Below, in pieces: positions 11,364-22,439 of a DNA stretch of 64,000 bases. The stretch covers positions 5,329,830 to 5,393,829 of the forward strand of contig JAINUG010000047.1 in the NCBI GenBank assembly GCA_029706075.1. Reading direction: 5' to 3'. The translations under genes were made by a program, and so were the position numbers. Position 1 is the stretch's first letter. Each line of letters begins with the position of its first letter. Below the pieces are notes generated by a model. The model worked only from the letters and a program-made list of their open reading frames with translations, was not told the origin of the DNA and made no database searches. Origin of the DNA: Aldrovandia affinis (lineage: Eukaryota > Chordata > Actinopteri > Notacanthiformes > Halosauridae).

Positions 11364-14240
11364 CACTAGAACCGCCACGGGGTAAAATTGACCCGATTCC
11401 GTTTTTCAATTGTAAGTAACTCTGTTTCAATAAAAAAAACTTGTCTCCCAGTCCTTGACTTTTCCTAAAAATGTCTTATTAAGCACCTCCTAATGTAAGA
11501 AAGTTATAGAAAAAAACTGAAAAAAGTTTGAGCCATTTATACCTAAAACCACCAGCAGGTCAAATTGACCAACCATAGAAGGCAATGTAACCATATAAGG
11601 GAATCTTCGCATGGTTTTTGTTTGCAGATTTTAGTTGCCACGCAACACATGTTATTTTCATTTGATTGTTCTATTTTTATCCCATTCCACTGTTCTCGTG
11701 CCTTTGAATGGTAGAACAAAGCCATCTTTACAAATAGCGCATGTGTTCTGTGATAGGCCTCTATTGCTGCCTCGTTAGCTCATTATAAAATACAATAGAA
11801 TATTATGAATAGAAAAATATGAATATGGATAGAAGAAAAACATGCATGATTAACCATGAGGCATTAGCATTGCTACATTCTATGAGTGATGGGGAGTCTG
11901 ATGGTGGGAAGGTCTCCGGGGTGAACGAAAAGGTTAGTGGGTGTTTTTTTTTTTTTTTTGAACAAGTGGGTCCGTGAGGAAGATGCATCGGATGCATCGT
12001 GTATATGCATAGTGTCAACTATGGGCATATGTACAGCACTTGTGCAAGGTAGGCATTCACTCTCATTGTACCTATAGCTAGCTAGTTATCGATAAGGTAA
12101 CGCATCTCAATCACTCAATTATATTGATGTCTGCACTAGCTAGCTAGTTATCGATAGCGTAACATAACTATTGTGACAGATACATGTTATAATCGGCTAC
12201 TGTATCTAATCTCACATCATTGCTTCAGTGCCAGTGGGCAAAATAGCCTAATGGCATTGGTATCTACTTGTCATCAAAGATTATGAAATGCATCACCTTT
12301 TTGGGAGTAGCCTAAAATACAAAACTCTAATCCGTATCTAATTATTTCAGAGGCCTATTTCAAAATATTTACTCTCAAATCTAGCTACAAACAAATGTTA
12401 AAATGAGAATCATTTACTAGCTTGAAGTATTTGTAACTTAGCCTATTATGAACGAAAAGTGAAGCAGCCATGTACAGCAGTTTAAATAGTCTTCTCATCA
12501 ACAGTGTAACCATCCTCCACTGTGCCAGCTTCACCACCATCTCAGCCCCAGCATTCCATTGTGAGGGTGTGCACTGAAGTGCCAGGTATGGATATTGTAC
12601 AATACCCGCTCGTTTCATCACATGAAAAGATGTAGACTAATAGGCTAGGCAGTTTTAGACTACAACAAACTGTAAGTAGTATTGCTAGGCTATGCTTTGC
12701 ACAATCCTAATTATGATTATCAATATTCTGCAGCGGGACCATCATCACCAGCCCAGAGGCAAGCGATTGGGAAAGATGGAAGAGCATGGATGATTATCAA
12801 GCCTGCCGCAGGCTCAGGGAGACAGCAGTCCCAAAATGTTCCGCTGGTCCTACAGCACCCGCAATGCAAAACATTGACAACAAACTGAGTGCGTTCTTGT
12901 GTTTGTGTGATGGGGTCATACTGCAGCACATCCGAGAATGCACAGTGGCCGAAGCACACAGAGAAAATGAAGATAGAGCCAATTGCTGAATTGAAGGCCT
13001 TTATCGCGCTTCTCTACGTAAGGGGAGCATACTGTGGCAAGAACATCGAGAGTTTCTGGTCCAAGAATTGGGGGAATTCATCTGGATGAGCAGCTGTTCC
13101 CAACGAAAGCACGGTGCCGCTTCACCCAGTACATGCCAAACAAGCCCAATAAATATAGATTCAAGTTTTGGCTGGCAGCAGATGTCGAGACAAAATACAT
13201 GGTGAATGGGTTCCCATATCTGGGGAAGGATGACAGCAGACCTGCCACGCTACTCCTGGGAGAGAACGTGGTGCTGAAGCTAGTGGAGCCTGATATGGGA
13301 AAGGGGACGAACATCACCACAGGTAACTTCTTTACCTATCTCCCACTTGCCAACAAGCTCCTTTCCAAGAACACCAAGCTGGTGGGCACCATCAACCGTA
13401 ACAAGCGGGAGCTGCCACCATCTGTGCAGGGGAGAGCAGAACTGTTCAGCACCAAGGTGCTAAAGAGTGAGTGGGCTACACTGCCTGTATACCAGTGCAA
13501 GCCAAGGAGAAATGTGAGCATCCTCAGCACTCAGAATCAACATGTGGCCATCGCAACTGATGCCAAGAAGAAGCCTGAAACGGTGGCCTACTACAACATC
13601 ATGAAAGTCAGAGTGAACGTATTCGATCAACTGGCACGGCAGTACTCCGTGAAAGGCGGCACGTGCAGATAGCCCGTTGCTGTCTTTTATAACATCCTCC
13701 ATCTGGCTGCGTGCTGTACAGGAGCTGCACTAAAGACACCATCCCCAGAAGGGACGTTATGCTGCAGTTTGCTCAGGAGCTACGTGCCAAGCTCATGGCA
13801 TTAAAACAGGCCCTACAGTGCAAACAGAACAAAATGTTCACTAAGTGTCTGAAATGCCAGAAAGCAGTAGGCCTATGTGGAAAGTGTACAGTCATGGTTT
13901 TGAGTGTTTGCTCAAGGTTTGGCCAACTGTGAATAGGCCAATGATTTACAGCATAAAAGGCATATTCATATTTTTCGTTCAGTTTGCCTAATCCTTTTCA
14001 GACCCTGTGCACATTATAATGTACACCACTTCTTTACCCTTTTAAAAAAATGTTTTGTGACGTTTTTCACCACTTGAGGATATTAGTCCATCTGATTGGA
14101 TATTTAACAGCCAATTAAGCAACAGCTTAGTCCTGCCTGTTTTCTTTTGGAAAAAAAACCACTGCAGTGAAGAGAGGCATGGCAGCACTGCACACAAAAT
14201 GCAAAAGTAAGGGTTCTTTTTAACTCTTTTTTTCATATTT
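11364..14240 (+). mobile_element. piggyBac DNA transposon, inactive
   Basis: The left end follows a TTAA at 11360-11363, the piggyBac target site, and starts CACTAGAACCGCC with a subterminal GGTAAAATTGACC motif that recurs in altered form near 11556. A piggyBac transposase is recognisable from about 11826 to 13930. I could not find a matching right TIR with TTAA, so the right edge is approximate and may be truncated. Between 12.05 and 12.68 kb the coding similarity is lost (intron or inserted sequence). That stretch contains a duplicated motif, GCTAGCTAGTTATCGATA, near 12072 and 12137. Confidence 0.82.
11826..13932 (+). pseudogene. piggyBac transposase pseudogene
   Basis: The N-terminus MDRRKTCMINHEALALL at 11826 matches the usual start of fish piggyBac proteins. 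The middle part (KLSAFLCLCDG, ECTVAEAHRE, LKAFIALLYVRGAY) lies at 12.7-13.07 kb in shifting frames. The DDE domain is the 212-codon frame at 13034-13672 (LDEQLFPTKARCRF, PYLGKD, YSVKGGT). Roughly 80 residues normally found between FWSKNWG and DEQL are missing. The first and third catalytic aspartates are present (D18 and D198 of that frame), but the second, normally TDNFF, is glycine (G97 in TTGNFF). The cysteine-rich C-terminal end is at 13711-13932. The protein cannot be active. Confidence 0.88.
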
Positions 14241-14299
14241 AGTGATATTTCTCCCATGATTTTTTGGTTTTAATATAATATTGAAATATGTACTGTGAA

Positions 14300-14464
14300 A
14301 TAAAAAGCCAAATTCAGGCAGTTCCCGGGTTACGAACATCCAACTTACGGACAACTCGACGAATTTACGAACGGACTGCCACAAGGCCTATTATGTTTAA
14401 AAAATTGAGTTAAATACAATGGTTCGTAATAACGGACACACGCACTACTTTGTAATGCTCATGA
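14300..14464. repeat. unclassified repeat fragment
   Basis: The stretch with CCCGGGTTACGAACATCCAA followed by CTTACGGAC resembles a dispersed vertebrate repeat I have seen but cannot assign to a family. It abuts the endogenous-retrovirus fossil. Confidence 0.35.
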
Positions 14465-14638
14465 AAACATTGCGCGGTACACACACCCAAATCTTTGTCT
14501 GATCCCCAAAATTTTTGTTACGGTTTTCATCATTTCGGCTACAAAGTGTGGTCCATTATCTGAACTGATGTTGTCTGGAATCCCAAACCTGGGAAACACA
14601 AAAACTTTGCCACTGCCTTGGCATCTGGACTGTTTGTA

Positions 14639-15035
14639 CACCCATGGCCAAAAGTTTTGAGAATGACACAAATATTAATTTTCACAAAGTCTGCTGCCTC
14701 AGTTTTTATGATGGCAATTTGCATATACTCCAGAATGTTATGAAGAGTGATCAGATGAATTGCAATTAATTGCAAAGTCCCTCTTTGCCATGAAAATGAA
14801 CTTAATCCCCCAAAAAACATTTACAGCTGTGGCCAAAGAAGGGTCAACACTGCAAATATTGACTCTTTGCATAAACTTAAAAGTGTCAATAAAAGCCTTT
14901 GACACTTGTGAAATGCTTGTAATTATACTTCAGTATACCATAGTAACATCTGACAAAAAGATCTAAAAACACTGAAGCAGCAAACTTTGTGAAAACCAAT
15001 ACTTGTGTCATTCTCAAAACTTTTGGCCACGGCTG
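14639..15035. mobile_element. internally deleted Tc1/mariner element
   Basis: Nearly matching terminal inverted repeats (CACCCATGGCCAAAAG at the left, mirrored by CTTTTGGCCACGGCTG at the right) continue inward through GAGAATGACACAA. A TA target duplication lies at 14637-14638 and 15036-15037. At 397 bp it keeps only the ends of a roughly 1.6-kb fish Tc1 element whose termini I recognise; the transposase is gone. It sits inside the retroviral integrase fossil. Confidence 0.88.
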
Positions 15036-15289
15036 TAGGTACTGCTTCTACCCACCCGCTAAATCTATCCACCACCACTAGCATGTATCTTTTATTTTGG
15101 ATTCGCTCAATCATGTCCACGTAATCTATCATGAAGTGTCTAAAAGGTCCATCAGGTGCTGGGATGTGCCCAATTGGTGCTAAAAAAGCCTTTCTGTTGT
15201 TGTATCGTGCACAGACTTCACAGTCATTCAGTGCTTTGTCTACCGTAGTGGTTAAATATGGTGACCACCATTCATATTGAATGATCATA

Positions 15290-15558
15290 AATAATGATCA
15301 TAAACCATATTACAGGTCTCCAGAATATTAAACAAACAGTACACAATAATTATATAAACAATAAAAAGTTAGAATCTTACATTTGCCACATTAATTAATA
15401 TAAAACAACAGGTGCTTAACATTTCACTACCTACCCCGGCAACCTCATGTAACGACTGGGCAGAGTAAAGGGGTCTCTTGCCCAGAACTCGAGGGCACAA
15501 GGGGCGGTCCTACTGCAAACCCCGCTCATGGCAAGGGAATCATCTAATCTGCTACACT
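15290..15558 (-). repeat. probable gypsy 3' LTR
   Basis: It is preceded on the - strand by a purine-rich tract (GGGGGAGAG) and begins TGTAGCAG. The only support is position and this junction, because no second LTR is present for comparison. The low-coordinate end is uncertain. Confidence 0.45.
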
Positions 15559-15608
15559 CTCCCCCTGACTTCCACTTGCCATGAAAAAACAAAAACAGAG
15601 AAAATAGT

Positions 15609-15675
<67 letters not shown>

Positions 15676-15676
15676 A
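15609..15676 (+). repeat. (GAAA)n microsatellite
   Basis: A nearly perfect AAAG tetranucleotide tract. Long open frames on both strands here (KERKKERK and SFFLSFFL) are products of the repeat. Confidence 0.97.
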
Positions 15677-16139
15677 GAGAAAAAAAATATATATACATGC
15701 TGCATTGGGTCACCAAATAAAACACACCAGGTACAAAGATCAAAGAAATTACAATATAAAACCCTCATTAAAAACACAAAATCACCCCAAAAGAAATTCC
15801 TGCAGTGTGTTACAGTGAGCTAAACTGAGAAACTAGACTGTCCAGTCCTAAAACTATCTCTAAAAGATTAGAAGAGAAAGAGGGTAGCTAATCCCCTAAC
15901 CACTTCGTAGGCTGACATACCGGTTACATGTCCGATACAGCCAGTAAACTCATACTACCACAGTAACTTAAACACTAAATGGACACCCATCATCCACTGC
16001 AATCACTTCGCTCTCCAACAACTACTAAGGAGAAGCTAACCTAAAGGGAAAAAAAATTACTTGCCTACAAAAACATTCATTGGCAGGACTCATGTCAGAG
16101 CTATGCTGGGTGTCTATGTGTGGCGGAGTCCAAGGTACG

Positions 16140-17540
16140 GGGTCAGTGGTGCACAGTGTCAACAGCTACACTGGAAGAAGCATCCTTGTCCGTCTCTTGG
16201 TCCGTCATCATCCCATCCATAGAGTGGACATCCTCTGAGGCATCTGACTGATCTTCTCCGGGATCTGGCAGCTCAGAGACCCATGTCACTGTCCTGTCAT
16301 TAGAGTCCCTATCAGTCGCAGCCACTGAGTCCACTTCCATGATATCTTCACTTGGATCTTCAACATCCTCGGTGACGTCTGTCTCACAAGAAACCACTTC
16401 AGACCCATCCTGAACAGGCAGGAAGTTCACTGGCATTATCAGGTTGCGGTGGACCACTTTCTCTACTCCTGTCTCACTGTTCCTGATTTTGAACGTGTGG
16501 ACACCCTCGTTCTTCTCAGTGACGACATAGAGATGACCCTCCCACCGATCCGCTAGTTTCCTCTTCCCTCGTTCGCCCTTGTTGGCCAGAAGTACCCTGT
16601 CTCCAACATCCACAGGAGCACCTCTCAGCTTCCTGTCATAAAGGTTTGCCTGCCTCTTCTGCTGCTTACCAGCTGATGCTTGAGCGATCTTCACAGCCTC
16701 TGCCAGATCACACCTGAGAGCCTGCACGTACGCATCGTAGTCAGCTCATCCTGAAGGACCGACTCAAACATCATGTCAACTGGCAACCTGGGACATCTGC
16801 TGAACATCAGATTGAATGGTGCATAGCCGGTAGTCTCATGCACTATCGAGTTGTATGAGAACATGAGAGCCTTCAGCATCTGCGGCCATCTGTGCTTCGC
16901 CTTCGGCGGCAGGGCTCGGATCATGTTCCCAAGAGTCCGATTAAACCTCTCCACACACCCATTTCCCATCGGGTGGTACGGCGTCGTATGCGATTTCTGG
17001 ATCCCTGCAACCTGGAGCATCTCAGCTATTAAACTGCTCTCGAAGTTGGCGCCTTGGTCAGAGTGCACACGCTCAGGGAACCCATAGGTGCATAAGAAGT
17101 TGTTCCACAGCTGCCGTGCTACCACCTTCGCCAACTGGTTGGGGCAGGGGTAGACCTGGGCCAGCTTAGTAAAGTGGTCGGTCACCACGAGCACATCCAC
17201 TGACTTGTTGGATGAATCCTCCGCCGACCAGAAGTCTATGCAGACTAGCTCAAGTGGTCTCGTAGTAATGATGCTCTCCAGGGGGGCCCTCGCCTCTGGC
17301 TCTGGTGACTTGCTGAAGACACACCTCCTGCAGCATCGCACATATTCTTTTACATCCTTGTCCAGTCCATGCCAGTAGAAGCGTTGCCTTGCGAGAGAGA
17401 GTGTCCGCTGTTGCCCCTGGTGGCCGGCCTCATCATGGACTCCCTGGAGCACTTTCTCCCTCAGAGCGGCGGGGACTATGTACTGGAAGGACTTCTTTCT
17501 TGATATAATGTTCTTGGAGACACGGTACAGCACACCCATC
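16140..17540 (-). pseudogene. gypsy integrase and C-terminal extension
   Basis: It carries the H2C2 zinc-binding region (HQGQQRTLSLARQRFYWHG to CRRC) and a DDE core (VCIDFWSAED, HSDQGANFES, GCVERFNRTL). An SH3-like segment with GDRVLL and an aspartate/glutamate-rich tail follow. It belongs to the gypsy fossil. Confidence 0.88.
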
Positions 17541-17839
17541 TTGACAGACTCTCCCAGTGTCTAAGGAGGCACATCCACTGCTTCATGTGTACACTCTCTT
17601 CTAGAGGGTCTCCGCTGCCGTTCAACAAAGAAGAGGACTCGACTCAGACAGGTGTCAACACGCTGCATCTCCATCAGCTCTTGTCCGGACAGAACATGGA
17701 CCTCAGACTGTGGTGATGGCTGCAAACCCTGGGTGAGCTGTGGGAGCAGGTAAGTGTGGGGCCACACATATTCATCTTGGGACTGACATCGGCTCAGGAC
17801 TGCACACACTTCCCGCGGCGTAATGTGGGGATCTTGCTA

Positions 17840-19780
17840 CCTAATCATAGCCGTGCAGTTGGCGACCACAGTATCTGTGGAGGGCCCAGCTCCAGGACGA
17901 CCTCTCTCTCCAGCATCCATGGAGGGCCCAGCTCCAGGACAATGACTTCTCCCGTCTGTCTTGAAGGGGTGACAGGACCAGCGGAACACATCTTGGACAC
18001 AGTCAGTGTTCAGGGCTCTTGCTTCCTCCAGAAGCGCACCATACAGGACTCGTGTGAGTCGGTGGAACACACTGGGCCGTACGAAGGGCTCACGGCTGAG
18101 GGCATCTGCCACCACATTCCTGGGGCCTGGGATGTATCGGATGTCAAAGTTGTATGGAGCAAGCTTCGCCACCCATCTCTGCTCACAAGTGTCTAGCTTC
18201 GGTTTGGTGACTGACCCCGCAACCAGTGGCTAAACTTGTCACACACTGCCCACTTGAGCACCAAGAACTCCAGCCGATGTGCAGGATATCTTGACTGCGC
18301 GTAGTTTAGCGACCTGCTGGCGAATGTCGTCACCCTCACCAACCTGAGAGAGCACTGCTCCAAGCCCATTGCTAGAGGCATCCACAGACAGCAGGAAGGG
18401 CTTGGAGAAGTCTGGGTGTGCCAGCGTGACCTTCTCCAGTAGTGCCTGTTTCAGGACGTTGAATGCTTCACGGTACTCAGGGGTCCAGTCAGCAGAGGTC
18501 AACTGTCTGTCCGCCTTCGGCTTCCTCCGGCCTTTACTATGCCGTGGCTTCTTCATGCCCGAAGTGAGGTCGAACAGGGGTTTTCCAAGGCGAGAACATC
18601 CCTCGATGTACTGTTGATAGAAGACAACCATCCCGAGAAAGGACTTGATCTTAGACGGGGAAGGGATCCCCGTGCCATCCTCCATAAGATCCTGCTCGGT
18701 GACTCCAACCATAGCCCGGACCTTCTCTGGGTCTGTGGAGACCCCATCCTTGCTCACAATGTGCCCCAGGAACCTCACAGACGGCATCATGAAATGGCAC
18801 TTCTTCTGGGACAGTTTCAGATTGTGAGCCTTGAGTCTCTCGAAGACCATCTCAAGCCATTGCAGGGCTAGCTGCTCGTCCGGAGCAAAGATGAGGACAT
18901 CATCCAGATAACAGAGCAGGCTCAAGAAGTTCTGGTCACCGAAGATGGATATCATCATCCTCATAAAGGTTGCCGGACTGTTGCACAACCCTTGAGGAAG
19001 CCTGTTGTACTCATACAACCCAAACGGCGACGTGAATGCAGTGAACTTCTTGTCCTGCTCATGGACCTCCACGTTGTAGTAGCCTGCGGTCAGGTCCATC
19101 GTCGAGAAGAACGCATTGCCTCCAAGGGCCGCCAGAGCATCTGCCTGGTGAGGGAGTGGATGTGCGTCCTTGACTGTGCACGTGTTCAGCCAACAGAAAT
19201 CAGTGCACAGCCTCAGATTACCGTTCTTCTTCCACACCATGACAAGGGGGGATGTGTACTCATTTGTCGACTTCCTGATTATCTCATGTTCCTCCATTTC
19301 ATCCAAAGCCTCACGTAGCTTCTCATAGTGAGAGGGAGAGAGCCTACGGTTTGGGAGCCTGAAGGGCTTCGTGTCACTCAGGTGGATGCGGTGCACAAAC
19401 CCTTTAGCTTTTCCACAGTCCATGCTATGACGCGAGAAGACTGACTCATATCTGGCTAGTAGGTCAACTAACTTCCCTTTCCAGTATGGAGACAACTGGT
19501 TAGAGTCAACGTCGATCTCCTGCAGTCCTAAGTCACCCAACACTGAGCTACTAGGTCTTTGATGGGTACAGTCACTGCCTACAGTCAAACTCTTCTCCCT
19601 GCCGCAGACAGACTGACTGTCAGCTTTGGCTACATTGCACTGTACGTCAGCTGCTTGTCTCTCAGTCATGTAGGAATAGTCAGAGTCAAAGTCTTCCAGA
19701 GCAACACAGGGATAGACGTCGGCAAGCTTGCAGTTGTGTCTCAGAGTAACTGGCTTGGATGAGGGATTAATGACCTTTAC
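17840..19780 (-). pseudogene. gypsy reverse transcriptase and RNase H
   Basis: Reverse-transcriptase blocks include LRLCTDFCWLN, FFSTMDLTAGY, LPQGLCNSPATF and the catalytic CYLDDVLIFA. RNase H begins at LLSVDASSNGLGAVLSQ, and a connection region with YIPGPRNVVADALSR follows. This is the best-preserved part of the fossil. Confidence 0.9.
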
Positions 19781-20460
19781 TGGACCCATCCATCACCAGC
19801 AGAGATACACGCGCCCTTGGGTAGCCTGCCCCACACCAAATGCTCCTGAATGGGCTCCAGCGAGACAGCATGTTTGAGTTTGAAAGTTCCCACCTTCTCT
19901 GGCACGTCTCCTTCTCTCCACTTTTCCACACATGACAAAAGCTGCAGTAAGCTTCCTCCCTCCGAATCAGCTTGATCTGAGTTTGACATCCTCTCTCTAT
20001 AGTCTCCTGATGTGTTCTTCAAATGAATAAGATGCTTGATGACATTACTGCCCAATATAAGATCATCACCTTGTCCATCAACGATGAGGGTCGGGACTAA
20101 GATGCTGCAGCCAAACACTTTCATCTGGAGATCACACACTCCAAGGGGGCTCGTCTTCAGTCCACCACAACCAACCAGGGTGACTGACGTAGGTGACAGT
20201 GTATCAGGGGTAAGTACATCAGCTTTGCAGGCCATGGACCCACTATCAACCATGGCTTTAAGTTCTACTCTGCCCTGGACTAAAACAGTAGTGTAAATCA
20301 GATTGTCATGCAAGTTCAACTTCTGTGTGTTCTGGAGTATCACTTGAGACTTGTCCTCTACAAAAGTACAAAACTGTGAGTAAACAGATTCTAAATCAAC
20401 ATCATCATTCACTGGGGACATTTTCACTGGCCCTCCACTGGTCCCCTCCTCATGTGGGCC
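19780..20460 (-). pseudogene. gypsy protease region
   Basis: It contains the aspartic-protease signature AMVDSGSMA followed by a later LILGSNVI block, the usual retropepsin layout. It lies directly between gag and reverse transcriptase, as expected for Ty3/gypsy order. Confidence 0.75.
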
Positions 20461-21135
20461 GTCTAGTTTTCCTGCCGACCAGGACGGTTGCTGCTCGGCT
20501 GAGCAGGTCCTGAGCTTGGCGAGGGGGACACTGTACACACTGCAGCCCCGTGGCCAGATGCATGACAGACAAAGCACAGACGATTGGTGCGACAGTGCGC
20601 AAATGTGGAGTGGTTCGCGTTTCCACAGATTTTACATGGGCCTCGTGATCTGTCAGCATCCCTTGGCCTCTGTTGGAATCTACGGGGTGGGTCATTCCGT
20701 TGAGAGAACCCCTGTTCCAGGACACGTTCGAGTAAGGAGATCACATGCTCCAGGGACTGGCCCTCAGTGGGCTGAGTGGGGACCAGAGGTGGCTGTGTGG
20801 CAGCAGGCTTCTCTGCAGTCTGAGCATATGCATGCAACACCCCTGTGGGCAGGAGATGCTACACCACCCGTAAGACGTGTGGGCTGACGCTGCTTGAGCC
20901 TATGCTCTCTCTGACACTCATCAAGCCTCGCCTGCACTTCCCCTGCAGTCCAGTCCACCCCTAGCAAACCCACACACATAAGGCATAGGAGTAACTCCGG
21001 GCACACCCCTCCCTCTACCAACACCATAAGGGAAACTAGAGTTATCCATGCTAAAACCCTAATTATAGAGCCCTTGAGAATCAATAAAAGAGAAAAAAAA
21101 TGACCATACTGTATGAAACTCTCCCCAAAAAACAA
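20460..21135 (-). pseudogene. gypsy gag remnant with zinc knuckles
   Basis: A gag-type region with two CCHC-like knuckles (CKICGNANHSTFAHC and CFVCHASGHGAAVC), which in intact relatives bind the RNA genome. It is part of the gypsy fossil and its N-terminal part is missing. Confidence 0.8.
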
Positions 21136-21171
21136 TCAGTAGGTTATAATCAATAGTACATATATATATAA

Positions 21172-22080
21172 TACAGTGCATCTGGAAGGTATTCACATCG
21201 CTTCACTTTTTCCACATTTTGTTATGTTACAGCCTTATTCCAAAGTGAAAAAAATGTTTTAGAAATTTTTGCAAATGTATTAAAAATAAAAAAATAAAAT
21301 ATCACATGTACATAAGTATTCACACCGTTTGCTATGACACTCAAAATTTAGCTCAGGTGCATCCTGTTTCCACTGATCATCCTTGAGATGTTTCTAGAAC
21401 TTCATTGGAGTCCACCTGTGGTAAATTCAATTGATTGGACATGATTTGGAAAGGCACACACCTGTCTATATAAGGTCCCACAGTTGACAGTGCATGTCAG
21501 AGTAAAAACCAAGCCATGAAGTCCTAGGAACTCTCCATAGACCTCTGAGATAGAATTGTGTTGAGGCATAGATCTGGGGAAGGGTATAAAAACATTGCTA
21601 AAGCATCGAAAGCACCCAGGAGAACAGTGGGCAGAAGTTTGGAACCACCATAACTCTTCTTAGAGCTGGCCGTCTGGCCAAACTCAGTAACCGGGCAAGA
21701 ATGGTCAGGGGCAAGAAGGGCCATGGTCAGGAGGTGACCAATGGGAACCCAATGGCCATCTCTGCAGCACTCCATCAGACTTTAGCTTCAGAGTTCCTCT
21801 GCAGCAATGGGAGAACCTGGGAAAATAAATAATAAGAAGGACAAACATCTCTGCAGCACTCCATCAATCAGAACTTTATGGTAGTGGCTAGACGGAAGCT
21901 ACTCCTGAGTGAAAAGGTATATGACAGTCCAAACCTTTGAGTGAGTTTGCCAAATGGCACTTAAAGGACAAATGGCTAAAGAGCATCAGGAAAAAGATTA
22001 TCTGGTCTGATGAGACACAAATTGAACTTTTTGGCCTGAATGCCAAGTGCTACCATAAAGGTCTCAACCAAAATGGCTAT
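21172..22080 (+). mobile_element. Tc1-like transposon, truncated
   Basis: The left TIR starts TACAGTGCATCTGGAAGGTA, followed by TTCACATCGC and a CTTTTTCCACATTTTGTTA stretch, as in well-known fish Tc1 elements. Decayed transposase coding sequence follows at about 21.5-22.07 kb (a WSDETQIELFGLNAK-like block near 22.01 kb). The right TIR is missing. An internal duplication of CATCTCTGCAGCACTCCATC occurs at about 21756 and 21849. The element is dead. Confidence 0.82.
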
Positions 22081-22082
22081 AT

Positions 22083-22437
22083 GCTCTACACTTGAAATAC
22101 AACAATTAAATTTACATTTATGCCAACAAAAGCTAGTTAGCTATAGTATATTTCCCTACTCTTGGATTTGCTCCTGAGAGGGTGAAAAACCACAAAAAAA
22201 CCCCGCGTCTGCTGGGTGTAATACAAATCGGTAACTTTTTAACAAGCTTTCCGAAGCTAGACGGGAAAAAATGGAAAATTCCTCTCTGTCCCCTAACGGC
22301 GACAAATGTTTACCTTAAGAGCAAATATTGTATCCCTTTACCTTTCTGATGATAAACGCAGAACCCTAAGCAACAATACAAACACAATACAAACAATATC
22401 CCGACAGCAACAAACAATCCGCTCAAACTCAAACTCT
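22083..22437 (-). mobile_element. CR1 LINE 5' fragment
   Basis: About 350 bases that match, in reverse complement, the sequence just upstream of the CR1 ORF1 at about 49.31-49.69 kb. Shared landmarks include TGCTCTTAAGGTAAACATTT and GCTTCGGAAAGCTTGTTAAA. It lies between the truncated Tc1 element and the retroviral gag-like region. A short frame inside it (22310-22495) looks membrane-like, but the match to a LINE leader argues against an envelope gene. Confidence 0.7.
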
Positions 22438-22439
22438 CA

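Larger units (their letters stand above)
15290..21135 (-). mobile_element. Ty3/gypsy LTR retrotransposon fossil
   Basis: A - strand element with parts in the normal order: gag with paired zinc knuckles (about 20.46-21.13 kb), retropepsin-like protease (about 19.8-20.5 kb), reverse transcriptase and RNase H (about 17.84-19.8 kb), then integrase with a long acidic C-terminal extension (about 16.14-17.54 kb). A purine-rich tract followed by TGTAGCAG near 15558 (- strand) suggests the start of a 3' LTR running down to about 15290. The 5' LTR is missing, so it cannot be dated by LTR comparison. It lies within the retroviral fossil and is therefore younger than it. It is broken, with several breaks and a lost 5' end. 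Confidence 0.88.

Noticed and set aside
15544-15777. Open frames with FLSFFLSFF or KERKKERK runs
   Set aside because: They are translations of the (GAAA)n microsatellite.
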